Source: Orobanche coerulescens (taxonomy: Eukaryota > Streptophyta > Magnoliopsida > Lamiales > Orobanchaceae). Taken from it: 64,000 nt of DNA. Positions 33,900-44,982 of the stretch are shown piece by piece. The notes beneath the pieces were generated by a model. It was not told where the DNA came from. It ran no database searches and worked only from the letters and a program-made list of their open reading frames with translations. Where the stretch lies: assembly GCA_033398695.1 (NCBI GenBank), contig CM065803.1, positions 101,482,001-101,546,000 of the forward strand. Direction: 5' to 3'. How positions within the stretch are numbered: the stretch's first letter is position 1; every line of letters begins with the position of its first letter. The position numbers were made by a program, and so were the translations under genes.

Positions 33900-36280
33900 T
33901 GTAACAACCCGAGATATTCGGAATAATTACAGCGCCGTAAACCCTTTAAGTAAGGATTTACAAGGCTAATTTATAAGAAAGGTAAATATAAGACATCATC
34001 ATCATCGGAAATTCAAGTTTACAAAACCGAACAACTGGTTCAACGAGTAATTAATACAACCATATCGAAATGATATTAATAAGACACGCGTACTCGAGTA
34101 CTGAAATCAAACCAAGAAAACAAATCACCAACAACAACAAACATCACTGAACCCCTTCGTCGTCCACGCAGATCGTGGTCGCTTTCCCGCTCTCGGCTAC
34201 CTCAACATCAAAACAAATGTCCACCCCCAAAGGGGTTAGAAAAACGATGCTAGTACAAGTATCATATTAAACAATTCGAATATGCATCAACAATACATAA
34301 CAAGATACACCAGACGGACTTCCGCTACCGGAATCCGACAAATGCGAATCCACAAGATTCCATTAACACAGCAAGGGTATTCCAATGATCCAGCGCCCTC
34401 AGCATAGATCCCAAGATGATCCCATCGGACCAACACGAGGTGGAAATAACCCGTCCAATGATCCAGCGCCCTCAGCCTAGATCCCAAGATGATCCCGTCG
34501 GACCAACACGAGGTGGACATCCGATCCAGCGCCCTCAGCATAGATCATACAACGTACACAAACACAACTCATGCATACACATATGCCAAATCATTATGTT
34601 CATCAACATGAACATACAAACACTAGATAACGAATATCATGACAATTCAACGAAATAAATCTCATGTTCAACAACATGAATAATCGCACGCTTGCTCAAA
34701 ATACCAATATTAACATATTACGATACTTGCCTCGAAGATGGCAAGAACGAAACACTTCAATGATCTCAACACACTCGAAGGCCGCCTCCTTCGATCAACG
34801 TAGCAAGCTCGAACCTTAACAAAAGAAATGATATACAAATCATTTCAAGTCGAACGATGGCCTAACAATTCGGTCTACGGCCCAAAAGCTCAAAATAAAC
34901 AATCTGCCTGAACTACTTAGCGTACGCTACGTACTCTGTGTAGCGTGCGCTAAGCCTGCCTGTTAGCGTATGCTATCGTCTAAGCCTAGCGTACGCTAGC
35001 CATAGGCTGACAGTTCTCTTTGATCAGCCGACTGACTCGGCTGATATCATAACGTACGTTACGTACTAAACGTAGCGTGCGTTAGCTTATCCCCGATAGC
35101 GCACGTTAACTTACGTATGTTAGTGTGCGCTAACCTTGCATGGCAGATTACTACAGACAGAAAACTGGATTGAATGGTGATGAACTCATAAATTCTATGG
35201 TGATAAAACCAGTCATCCTCGAGCATATCATGCTAATAAGTTTTGTGAAAGTTCTATACGTACTAAATGACTATGAGATTCAAAGATACGTATAATCATT
35301 ACTACACTATCATTCATCTTGATCTTCAAGGAAATATTCTAAGTTCTGTTCGTCCTACGTTCCAAAACGCATGATTCCAATGTCTAAAACGTAAAAACTA
35401 GGTAATATTCGTCTACTGATCACAAATTGGTTTGAAGCTGCTTAGGAGTCCACAAACTAAAAAGGTTCAAGGGTTCATACGATGAATAAGTGCCGAAACG
35501 TCGAAACTATCCTTCTAACACATGATGATCGATATTGAAAGAAATAACTGACTATACAAACATGATCAAATCGTCCTTTAGAACACTACTAATATTGGTG
35601 AAGAATCACCTACCTCAAAGTAGTGAAGAACAAGGAGAAAATCGAAGCAATCCAACGTCGAAGGCTCGAACACCAATCCTTAAATGATCTACAATCTTCA
35701 ATCACGAGTTAGGATGTTGATATGAGGTGTTTAGGATGTAGGAAGTTATGCTCTAAGTGTAAGAATTCGGATGAGGGAGAATAAAGGACTGAAAATACGA
35801 AAAGGATGCTGTCCTATTTATTAGAAATGGTTATTAGCGCGCGCTAGTCCCTGCTCGTAGCGTGCGCTAACGGCTACAGAATTTACTGTATTCAGCACTT
35901 AGCGTGCGCTATTCACATGCCTGTAGCGTGCGCTAAGGCGTTGACTTGGCTTTTCCCGAAATCCATCCAGGTTCATCCCGACACAATCCGACCAAGATCC
36001 CCAGCCAGATCTCACCTACCGCACGTCTCAATCAAATTGACCATGCATAGCGTGCGCTAATGTTCCTTTGTAGCGTGCACTATGAATCCATGTTAGCGTA
36101 CGCTACACATAGCTGATAGCGTGCGCTACATGCGCAAAATTACAATTTTTAAATCACATACACGAAATCATACGCTCAACAACATCGGATTATGAAATAC
36201 GGAGAATAATACTCAGACAAAAGTACAATAATTACATTATCACAAGTTCCAAATACATAACAGAAATCTCGGGTATTACA
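33900..36280 (-). repeat. GypB1 5' LTR
   Basis: 2381 bp, TGTAACAACC to GGGTATTACA, almost identical to 17269-19650. Motif I clusters lie at 34918-35132 and 35835-36128. The TATA site has decayed to TTTATT (about 35816-35821). Confidence 0.95.
34918..36128. repeat. Motif I arrays in GypB1 5' LTR
   Basis: Both arrays of the other LTR are present with the same 23-24 base steps: eight copies at 34918-35132 with the central palindrome, and eight at 35835-36128. Only a few single-base changes are seen, such as TAGTGTGCGCTA at 35121. Confidence 0.9.
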
Positions 36281-38269
36281 AGTTCGAGTAAAGACTTCCC
36301 AAAATTTCAAGATCAAAATATCAAGGGAAACAGTTTATAAAGTGATTTGAAATACCATCGGGAGTTTTAATAGAAAACAATTTAGGATTATAAAATCCCG
36401 CTTTTCAAAACCCAAAAGACGAAAGGGGTCACCGCCCCAAAGGTTTACTTTCCGAAAAATGACCTTTACCAAACCATTGGGATTTAGCCCCAAATCCATA
36501 AAATGACTTTTACAAAACCATTGGGATTTTAGCCCCAAATCTCATCAACTCACAGTACACAAGAACGACCACAAGGTTCGTCTCCCAACATCAAAATACA
36601 CAAATAAAGGATTTAACACAAACAACAAAATACTCTAGTGCCATCCTAGCCAAGTAAGCCAAACAAACACTTACCTCTTACACACTTAGTCGATGCATGC
36701 AATCATGAAAACCATTCGAAAGCACTCATTTCCGGAAATGCCATTATCAAATCACATTTGCAAAATGCACCACAATTAACCGCGGACCCACCCCTCCGTG
36801 GATCCCTACCGAGACCCCGTCGGATCTAACCCGTAGTGGTTAAAAGCAAGCTCGCGGATCCACCCCTCCGTAGACCCCTACCGAGACCCCGTCGGATCTA
36901 ACCCATAGTTAGCACACACACACACACACTTTACTCATGCAATACTAACATGCTAAGAATGTAAGTTCATCAAGAATACTTACTAGGGATGACCACTAAT
37001 CCGACACCATTATCAAACTCTTCAAAAACACAATAACAAGATTAAATACGGAATACATGATTCCATAACTTTAAACAACAGGAGTATCATCATCAAAGAC
37101 TTCAACGTTCAAAATAATCAAATTGTAACCAATTCCCTAAACACACCGTTCACAAATCACAAGCGTTTTGAAAGAAAGCCTTTAACGAGGCCAAACCGAA
37201 ATCTTTTGAAAACTCATTTGCAAATAACCAAACAAACACACCAACACGACCATCGATCATCTTATCCACAAAACGAGAAGCGTATGAACAAGGTACTTGC
37301 CTCGAATAAGAACAACGCGAAGAATCGACCGAAGTAGGTTGACATGAACCGACTACGAACCCGCCGATTCCACCGATTGCCAACTCGCGTTCATAAAATA
37401 CGAAGGACAATAACAACAATGAAATGAATTCTATAACATGACTCAAAGCCGCTGAATTCAAATAACAAATGACGAAGGTTCAAGGATTTCCCCCAAAACG
37501 GCCAAGAACACGATTCGTTCCGTCAAAACCCGAAAACGGAATTACAAGTTGAAATATGGATATACAATCCATAGAATATGTTTAACAACATCATTTAACT
37601 ATAATCGATCCACCAAAAACGGATGAAAAACGAGATCGAGGACAAATCCCCCAAAAAGTCGATTCGAAGGAAATCAAGAAATATACTTCGATTCGACGAA
37701 GAACAATGGATTAAATGATGTTAAACACAAGAATACTACCAAGATTAATCATACCCATCATGAATTAATCAATAATACGGAACGAATCGGACAAAAACGC
37801 AAAAACCCCAAAATTCAAGAAACTAGGGTTCTAATTACCTTGATTCGCTGGATCAAAGGACGATATAGGATGATTTATTGATGATATAACCTCAATAACT
37901 TCGAGGATTTGTTGTCAAACAACATGGCTCCAGGATGAGCATACCCTTAGCCGCGGAAGAGAAGGAGAAGGAGGAGAAAAATGGCCAAAAACCCGTCTGC
38001 AGGGCCATAAATAGGCTGCACAGTTTGCCACGGCCCAGCGGGAGTGTGCCGCGGCACAGGCCCAAAAATGGCTCCCAGTGGTCGGCAGTGTTCCGCGGCC
38101 CGGCCGGCGTTTGCCGCGGCACCCGGTACAGTCGGTTTGGCCGAAAAATGCCACAGAGTGTGCCGCGGCCCTGCCGACATGTGCCGCGGCCCCACGGTAC
38201 GGCCTGCTCGGCCAGAAGCTGCCGAGCACTACCGGCCGTGACTCGGCCAGTGCCGTCTTGGGCCCAGAT
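36281..38269 (-). repeat. LARD-2 3' LTR, second segment
   Basis: It continues from 17114 after the AGTTC duplication and is the reverse complement of the middle of a LARD LTR. It has the tandem pair around 36779-36907 and a motif II array near its right end. Parts beyond about 37300 differ from LARD-1, so LARD-2 belongs to another subfamily. It ends in CAGAT (38265-38269), duplicated at 48194-48198 by Sire-1. Confidence 0.88.
38025..38192. repeat. Motif II array in LARD-2 LTR
   Basis: Copies start at 38025, 38046, 38090, 38111, 38160 and 38181, as three pairs each with a 21-base step. The copy at 38046 is the perfect palindrome GTGCCGCGGCAC. CTCGGCCAG follows at about 38208 and 38243. Confidence 0.88.
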
Positions 38270-38364
38270 TGTTGACACAAAATGTATTTTGATGATGGTT
38301 TCATACAAAACATTTAATTGGATCAATCTCGGCTCGATAATATTTTGAAGGAGCAAAATATAAC

Positions 38365-39148
38365 TAACGCACGCTACTCATCATATCGTAGCGCACGCTA
38401 TCGGGACATTCATATACAGACCAGTCAAGTCAGCTGCAGCCTACTAAAGTCGCCTGATCGATAGCGCACGCAAGCTATTCAAAGATAGCGCACGCTAAGA
38501 ACCTACAGTTAGCGCACGCTATACAACAAATATAACGCACGCTATCGCAAGTCTCTAGAGGTCAGTGAAGTCTGGAAGGAAATCGGGACCGACGTTGCGC
38601 ACGCTACACATATATTCTTACGTACGCTAAAGTGAGGACATAGCGCACGTTACTTATCATCTCTAGCGCACGCTACCAAAATTATGGTTAGTAGTCCAGT
38701 AGCTACTGGACTCACTTCGTCAAGGCTCTTACGTACGCTACACAAGGTAACGTACGTTAATGAAATAACTCAGTAGCGCACGCTAAGGGAAAGGTATTAG
38801 CGCACGCTAAATGGAATCTAGCCACCGTTTGAATTTCAACCGTTGGAAGCAAGAGTCAATGCATCCGGAAAATCTGGAAAAGTTGATTTAATTAATGCTA
38901 GCGCACGCTATGCATACTGCAGCGCACGCTAATCATAAATTTAGCTGGATAAAGAGTCGTGGAGAGAAAATCGGATATTGTCAAAGTCAAGATCAAGACC
39001 GATTGACCAGCGTTAGCGCACGCTACCATTGCATTACTAGCGCACGCTAGACATGGTATTTTACCGTTGCAACAGTCTTTGTGACCGTTCAGAGATTTCA
39101 AGTCAAAATCCGTTAGCGCACGTTACAAGGCACTATTAGCGCACGCTA
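38365..39148. repeat. Motif I array in Sire-1 5' LTR, about 20 copies
   Basis: Starts at 38365, 38389; 38462, 38486, 38510, 38533; 38595, 38618, 38641, 38664; 38729, 38748, 38774, 38798; 38899, 38920; 39014, 39038; 39114, 39137. Nearly all steps within a group are 23-24 bases. Most copies are TAGCGCACGCTA, with TAACGTACGTTA and TTACGTACGCTA among the variants. Confidence 0.93.
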
Positions 39149-39186
39149 ATAGTATGTTTTTCAAGATTTTAAGGCTTTCTCACACC

Positions 39187-39194
39187 TATAAATA
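39187..39194 (+). promoter_or_regulatory. TATA box of Sire-1 5' LTR
   Basis: TATAAATA lies 39 bases after the last motif I copy. The right LTR has it at 47570-47577. Transcription would begin about 30 bases downstream. Confidence 0.75.
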
Positions 39195-39812
39195 CCCGAA
39201 GGACTTGGGTATCAAACACACAACTTCAAGCATTCAAGCATACAAGCATACAAGCAATCAAAGCATTCTTGAGCTCAGATTTATATATTTTATTGCATTA
39301 CAAGTTGTGAGAAAAGAAAGATACAAGAGCGATTTCAATTGTAATATCTACTATTCTTTGTACTCTTTCATTTGGTTGTAAGTGTTGCATCACTTACACT
39401 TGAGCGAAAAAGAAACGAATCAAGAGTCACTAATCCGGGGTTATTAGGATCTTTGATCCGGCATTGTTAGGATTATACTCCCATATTCGTATAGTGAGGA
39501 TTATCTAGTTCCTATAGAACACTAGATAAACAATCATTTATATTGAGGGAAAGGTTGAGCTTGGACCGATAGAAGACAAGCGGATTGTAACGGTTGTGAA
39601 CTCGGACCGATAGAAGACGAGTTAAGGTTGTGGTTTTTCTTAAGCCAATAGAAAAAGTAAGTCGGAGAGAGGACGTAGGCAAGTTGCCGAACCTCTATAA
39701 ATTCTTGAGTCTTTAAATTCCGCACTATTTTCCTTTTACTCGCAAGAAATTTCGGTATTCCGCATCACCACTATTCAACCCCCCCTTCTAGTGGTGAATT
39801 TATCTCTTCAGT

Positions 39813-39824
39813 TGGTATCAGAGC
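39813..39824 (+). other. Primer binding site of Sire-1
   Basis: TGGTATCAGAGC, exact initiator Met-tRNA type site, two bases after the LTR. Confidence 0.95.
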
Positions 39825-39871
39825 GGGTCTCTTTTTAAAGGTTTAACCACCTAAGAGAAAAAGATCCGCAA

Positions 39872-41582
39872 ATGGCACTTCTTGTCCAAATTGAAGGAAA
39901 TGCTCTCAACCGTCCTCCTTTCTTCGACGGTTCCAATTTCATGACGTGGAAAAAGAAGATGGCGATCTTCGTTCAAGCCTACGATATTGAAATCTGGAAA
40001 GTTATTGCTCTCGGTCCTAAACTTGCTAAGAAAGAAGATGGATCGTTGAAAAAGATCGAAGAATTCAACGATGAGGATTGGAGAAACACGCATGTCAACT
40101 CACGAGCTACTCAACTCCTCTATTGTGCTCTCAATCCCGAAGAACTCAATAGGATATCATCCTATGAAAGTGCAAAAGAAATTTGGGAAATTCTCAAGTC
40201 ACTCACGAGGGAACCACCCAAGTCAAGGAGACCAAAATTAATATGTTACTCCATGACTACGAATTATTTTCCATGAAAGACGAGGAAACGATCACAAATA
40301 TGTTGGATCGATTTTCGGCTATAACAAACGGTCTTGCATCTTTCGGAAAGCCTATATCGAGCAAATGACAAAGCTAAGAAAATTCTTCGATCATTGCCAC
40401 GAGAATGGGATGCCACGGTCACCGCGATCATGGAATCTAAGGATCTCAACAAGCTCGAATTTAGTGCCCTCATCGGGTCACTCATCAACTATGAGATCGT
40501 TCTCAAGTCTAGAGGCACAAAACCAAAGCCTCGGGAAAGAGTAGTCGCATTCAATGTTGATAGCGACGTTGAGGAAGATGTTGCCGAAGATGAAGACGAC
40601 GAGGAACTCGCTCTTTATGCCAAAAACTTTAGAAGGTACAAAAACCTAATTCAAAAGAGGCGAAGTTTTCTTGGTCGGGATGGCAAATCGGAGCAAAAGA
40701 AGAGTGGCTACACTCCTATCAAGAAGTTCGACAATAATTGTCGAAAATGTGGTCAAGCCGGTCATTATGCCAAAGAATGCCGAGGATCCTCTTCAAAACC
40801 ACAAATGGAAAGATTCAAAAAGAAGGAGGTTCTAATCGCTTCTTGGAGTGATGACGAGGAGGAGATTGAAAGATATCTAGACGGAAATCTTGCATTCATG
40901 GCCCTCGACTCCGAAAGCAATATCGAGGTAAGCTCTAAACTCAATGATGATGAATATGACTCTTTTGATTTTTGTGATTCACAAGAAGTTCATCAAGATG
41001 ATGAGTTGTTGAGTGCGTTTGAATCGTTAAATACGGAGTATGACGAGATGGTCAAGTTAAATATATCTTTAAAGAGAAAAATAAAATCTCTAGAACTCGA
41101 AAACTCCTCGCTTCAAAACAAGGGCAAAACTATTGAGACCGACCATACTTCATGTCTTGAAAAAGAAAATGTTTTGAAAATTGAATTAACAAAAACTCAA
41201 AAGGAGCTAAAATATATTTTGAACAAATTTACTCTAAACGAAATTCGAAAGGCTCCTATCTATTCAAAAATCGCCCTTGCTCAAACACGGTCTTGGTTTC
41301 GACCCTTTTAAACGGGAACAATCCCTTATTAACCTTGACAAAATAAAGAAAACCGAAACCGAGAACCCAAAAGATCCGTTCAAACGAGTTCACAATGTTA
41401 ATACCCATTCAAAGTTAAGAACTATCAAAGTTAAGAAAATATGGGTTCCGAAAGGGACGATTGTCCCGAATGCTATAAGCATAGTTAACTTTGGAGGACC
41501 CAAACGGGCTTGGGTACCGAAACAACCGAGAAATTCTACTTTTGTAGGTACCGGCACCAAGGAAAAACAAGTGGTACATTGA
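39872..41582 (+). pseudogene. Sire-1 gag, frameshifted
   Basis: The start at 39872 gives MALLVQIEGNALNRPPFFDG and the copia gag domain (NFMTWKKKMAIFVQAYDIEI). The frame shifts near 40200-40215 into ETKINMLLHDYELFSMKDEE, then again near 40350 into AKKILRSLPREWDATVTAI. The long last part has a zinc knuckle, CRKCGQAGHYAKEC (about 40741-40782), an acidic stretch and a coiled-coil-like segment (MVKLNISLKRKIKSLELENS). Another shift near 41280 leads into KKIWVPKGT and PKRAWVPKQ, the tail before protease. Three or four single-base shifts beside an intact pol may be real decay or consensus error. Confidence 0.87.
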
Positions 41583-44500
41583 TAGGGGATGCTCAAGGCA
41601 CATGTGCGGTTCCGAGGACTTATTTGAAGACCTCGAATATCAAGATCAAGGACATGTGACCTTTGGAGATAATCAAAAGGGAAAAATCAAAGGAATCGGC
41701 AAAGTCGGTAAGGAACCTTCTCCTTCTATCAACAAAGTACTATTTGTTGAAGGTTTACATCATAATCTCCTTAGCGTTTCGCAACTTTGTGATGAAGGCT
41801 TTAAAATTCTATTTGAGCAAACGCATTGCACGGCATTTAGAAATAATAAAATTGCATTCATTGGTTTGAGATGTGGAAATATCTATATTGTTGATCTTAA
41901 TGATAAAAGTTCTTTCAATGAAAAATGCCTTATTACCTTGGATGACAATGCATATTTATGGCATCGAAAATTGGGGCATACTTCTCTACCTATTATTTCT
42001 ATTTTATCTAGACACGACCTTGTTCGTGGATTGCCCAAACTCAAATTCGATAGAAAACATTTGTGTGAATCATGCATTAAAGGGAAACATACTCGAGAAT
42101 CGTTTAAACCAAAATTCGAGGTTTCCACTAGTCGAGTTCTTGAACTCGTACATATGGATTTGATTGGACCATCTAGACATGTTAGTTTAAATGGTAAACT
42201 TTATACTTTGGTTATTGTTGATGATTTCTCTCGATTTACTTGGGTTAGATTTTTAGCTCATAAAGATGATGCATTTTCCGAGTTTTCTAAATGGTGTCGT
42301 TTGGTATCAAACGAGAAAAACCTCTCCATAATTTCTATTCGCACCGACCACGGAGGTGAATTTGATTGCACCCCGTTTGAACTTTTATGTGATAAATACG
42401 GTATTAATCACAATTTTTCGGCTCCTAGAATGCCTCAACAAAATGGAGTTGTTGAAAGGAAAAACAGATCTTTGGAAGAAATGTCGAGGACAATGTTAAA
42501 TGAATACTCTCTTCTACGATACTTTTGGGCCAAAGCAATTTTTACGGCATGCTATGTGATTAACCGAGTTCACGTCCGTAGAACTCATCTTAAGACCCCG
42601 TATGAATTATGGAAGGGCAAAAAGCCCAATATTGCTTATTTTCATCCCTTTGGTTGCAATGTATTTATTTTGAACAATGGCAAGGATAACTTGGGCAAGT
42701 TTGATGCCAAATCCGACTCCGGAATATTTCTTGGTTATTGTACTAATAGCAAAGCATATCGTGTGTATAATATTAGAACAAATAAAGTTGAAGAGTCCAT
42801 ACACGTTAAATTCAATGATATGATTTCACCCCCGAGAAAGGTAGAATATTTTGATGATGCAGGTACCTTTCCGGATCCCTCACCCGAAGTGAAGAAAATT
42901 TCGGAAATCGAAACAAACATAATCGTTGATTTACCGAAAGATTGGAGGCACATCAAGGACCATCCGAAGGATCTCGTGATCGGAAACATTGAAGACGGTG
43001 TTCAAACCCGAAGGAGGACCACCGAATTTATGGCTCATTGTGCTTTTGTATCCGAAATAGTTCCCAAAAATATATCCGAAGCTCTCGATGATGAAAGTTG
43101 GGTGATGGCAATGCAAGAGGAGCTTGTGCAATTCAAGCACAATAATGTATGGAATTTAGTTCCCGCGCCTAAAGATAAAACAATTATCGGAACTAAATGG
43201 GTGCATAAAATCAAGAGTGACGAAGACGGCTATCCTATTCGAAATAAATCTCGTTTGGTCGCTCAAGGATCTAATCAAGAAGAAGGTCTTGATTACGAAG
43301 AAAGTTTTGCTCCCGTGGCTCGACTCGAAGCCATTCGCTTGCTTTGTGCATTTGCCGCTCATAAGAAGATAAAACTATTTCAAATGGATGTCACAAGTGC
43401 ATTCTTGAATGGTTTCATTCAAGAAGAAGTCTACGTCAAGCAACCTCCCGGTTTTGAAGACCATCATTTTCCAAATCATGTCTACATGCTCAACAAGGCA
43501 CTCTACGGGTTGAAGCAAGCACCCCGAGCATGGTATGATCGTTTAAGTCAATTTTTAATAGCAAATGACTATAAAAGAGGCAAAGTCGATAATACCTTGT
43601 TTGTTAAAGTACTAAATGATGATATACTTGTTTGCCAAATTTACGTTGATGACATTGTTTTTGGAGCTACTAATGAATCCTTGTGCCAAGATTTTTCTAA
43701 TCTTATGAAAGGAGAATTCGAAATGAGTATGATGGGAGAATTAACGTTCTTCCTCGGGCTTCAAATCAAACAATGCGAAGATGGAATTTTTATCCATCAA
43801 ACAAAGTACTCAAACGACCTCCTCAAGAAATTCAACATGGAAAATAGCAAGGTGATATCTACACCAATGTCGTCATCATTAAAGCTTGAGAAAGATGAAA
43901 ATGGCAAATCCGTAGATCAAAAATTATATCGAGCTATGATCGGATCTTTGCTATATTTGACTGCATCTAGGCCAGATATAATATTTGCTACATGTCTATG
44001 TGCTCGATTCCAAGCTAATCCCAAGGAATCACATTTAATTGCTTGTAAACGCATTTTTCGCTATTTAAAAGGAACTATTGGACTAGGTCTATGGTATCCT
44101 TCTTGCTTGGACTTTAATTTAATTGCCTATAGTGACGCCGATTTCGGCGGATGCAAAATTGACAAAAAGAGTACTAGTGGTACATGTCATTTTGTTGGAT
44201 CTTGTTTAATATCTTGGGGAAGTAAAAAGCAAACCAGCGTAGCATTGTCTACAGCTGAGGCCGAATATGTCGCTGCAGGGAGCGCCTGTGCTCAAGTGCT
44301 ATGGATTAAAAATCAACTACGCGACTACGGCATTCATTTTAAAAATACGCCTATCTTATGTGATAACACTAGTGCTATTAATTTGAGCAAAAATCCTGTT
44401 TTGCACAGTAGAACCAAACATATAGATATTAGACATCATTTTTTACGTGATCATGTTCAAAAGAAAGATATATGTTTAATTTTTGTCGGGATGAAGGATC

Positions 44501-44592
44501 AACTTGCTGACATCTTTACAAACCCTCTTCCCGAAGAATCTTTTAACTCCATTCGTTTACAACTTGGCATGGGACATGTAGACAACTTTTGA
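41572..44592 (+). CDS. Sire-1 pol: protease end, integrase, RT, RNase H
   Basis: The frame is open from before 41572, where it reads [13 protein letters not shown]; the usual Asp-Ser-Gly of the protease is Asp-Arg-Gly, so cleavage is doubtful. Counting from the Met at 41602 (996 codons), integrase has its HHCC finger at about 120-160 ([19 protein letters not shown]) and the triad in [16 protein letters not shown] and [12 protein letters not shown] runs from about 490 to 760 with [15 protein letters not shown] and the active site QIYVDDIVF near 682. RNase H has [20 protein letters not shown] and CDNTSAINL. The end has ADIFTNPL for the usual TKPL. There are no internal stops. Gag lies in a different frame. 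Confidence 0.94.
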   Translation, partial: WYIDRGCSRHMCGSEDLFEDLEYQDQGHVTFGDNQKGKIKGIGKVGKEPSPSINKVLFVEGLHHNLLSVSQLCDEGFKILFEQTHCTAFRNNKIAFIGLRCGNIYIVDLNDKSSFNEKCLITLDDNAYLWHRKLGHTSLPIISILSRHDLVRGLPKLKFDRKHLCESCIKGKHTRESFKPKFEVSTSRVLELVHMDLIGPSRHVSLNGKLYTLVIVDDFSRFTWVRFLAHKDDAFSEFSKWCRLVSNEKNLSIISIRTDHGGEFDCTPFELLCDKYGINHNFSAPRMPQQNGVVERKNRSLEEMSRTMLNEYSLLRYFWAKAIFTACYVINRVHVRRTHLKTPYELWKGKKPNIAYFHPFGCNVFILNNGKDNLGKFDAKSDSGIFLGYCTNSKAYRVYNIRTNKVEESIHVKFNDMISPPRKVEYFDDAGTFPDPSPEVKKISEIETNIIVDLPKDWRHIKDHPKDLVIGNIEDGVQTRRRTTEFMAHCAFVSEIVPKNISEALDDESWVMAMQEELVQFKHNNVWNLVPAPKDKTIIGTKWVHKIKSDEDGYPIRNKSRLVAQGSNQEEGLDYEESFAPVARLEAIRLLCAFAAHKKIKLFQMDVTSAFLNGFIQEEVYVKQPPGFEDHHFPNHVYMLNKALYGLKQAPRAWYDRLSQFLIANDYKRGKVDNTLFVKVLNDDILVCQIYVDDIVFGATNESLCQDFSNLMKGEFEMSMMGELTFFLGLQIKQCEDGIFIHQTKYSNDLLKKFNMENSKVISTPMSSSLKLEKDENGKSVDQKLYRAMIGSLLYLTASRPDIIFATCLCARFQANPKESHLIACKRIFRYLKGTIGLGLWYPSCLDFNLIAYSDADFGGCKIDKKSTSGTCHFVGSCLISWGSKKQTSVALSTAEAEYVAAGSACAQVLWIKNQLRDYGIHFKNTPILCDNTSAINLSKNPVLHSRTKHIDIRHHFLRDHVQKKDICLIFVGMKDQLADIFTNPLPEESFNSIRLQLGMGHVDNF

Positions 44593-44640
44593 AATAAGCT
44601 TCTACTCAAAACATCAAAATCGTTGATTCAGATCACTCAC

Positions 44641-44888
44641 TAGCGCGCGCTAGCTTCATATTCTTAACGCGCGCTAAAATCTGCATTCGATAGCGTACGC
44701 TAAACTCTACCTTCTTGCGTACGCTAATTACAGTTTTTCGAATTCCACTGGACAGTCCAGTAAGCCCTTCTTTTTCGCCTAACGTACGCTAACTCTACAA
44801 TCCTAGCGTACGCTAACTTAAAGTTTGCTGACTATATATATATATTTCCGTACAACCCTAAAACACATCTCATCCCTAACGTACGCAA
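44641..44888. repeat. Motif I cluster between Sire-1 pol and the extra ORF
   Basis: Starts at 44641 (TAGCGCGCGCTA), 44665, 44691, 44715, 44780, 44804 and 44877. Steps within pairs are 24. Between the second and third pair lies the 15-bp palindrome ACTGGACAGTCCAGT (44747-44761). Confidence 0.92.
44833..44845 (+). promoter_or_regulatory. Possible internal TATA box before the extra ORF
   Basis: TATATATATATAT lies 18 bases after a motif I copy and about 140 bases before the ORF start at 44983. The arrangement repeats that of the LTR promoter. Promoter activity is inferred. Confidence 0.45.
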
Positions 44889-44982
44889 TCGACTTCTCTC
44901 TTGCAAAACCCTAGACACACATCCGATCCAATCTGCGAGCTTCTCCCTCAAAATCTTCGATTCTCTTCGTCTTTCCTTCATT

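Larger units (their letters stand above)
17115..36280 (-). mobile_element. GypB1: Ty3/gypsy chromovirus, second family, hosting Ang-1
   Basis: A full insertion on the minus strand with the target duplication AGTTC (17110-17114 and 36281-36285). The LTRs are 17269-19650 and 33900-36280. An extra piece of LTR end plus primer-site sequence lies at 17115-17268. Gag and pol lie between, with Ang-1 inserted in the 5' part of gag. Proteins resemble GypA1 throughout, but the LTRs belong to a separate family. The two LTRs look nearly identical, so the insertion seems fairly young. Confidence 0.93.
38270..39810 (+). repeat. Sire-1 5' LTR
   Basis: TGTTGACAC to TATCTCTTCA. The motif I array fills 38365-39148, a TATA box follows at 39187-39194, and the rest is R/U5. 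A 20-bp palindrome, AGTCCAGTAGCTACTGGACT, is at 38693-38712. It differs from the right LTR mostly by small indels at about 38815-39015. Confidence 0.96.

Noticed and set aside
37892..38356. Several overlapping frames of 65-154 codons on both strands near 38 kb
   Set aside because: They are GC-rich frames through the motif II array of the LARD-2 LTR and cross the Sire-1 insertion point. There is no domain.
38365..39148. CRISPR-like array of regularly spaced repeats
   Set aside because: The units are 12 bases with 11-12 base gaps, vary in sequence, lie in LTRs of plant retrotransposons and have no cas genes nearby.
39813..39824. A tRNA gene suggested by Met-tRNA-like sequence
   Set aside because: Only the 12 bases that pair with the tRNA 3' end are present, directly after an LTR. 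It is a primer binding site.
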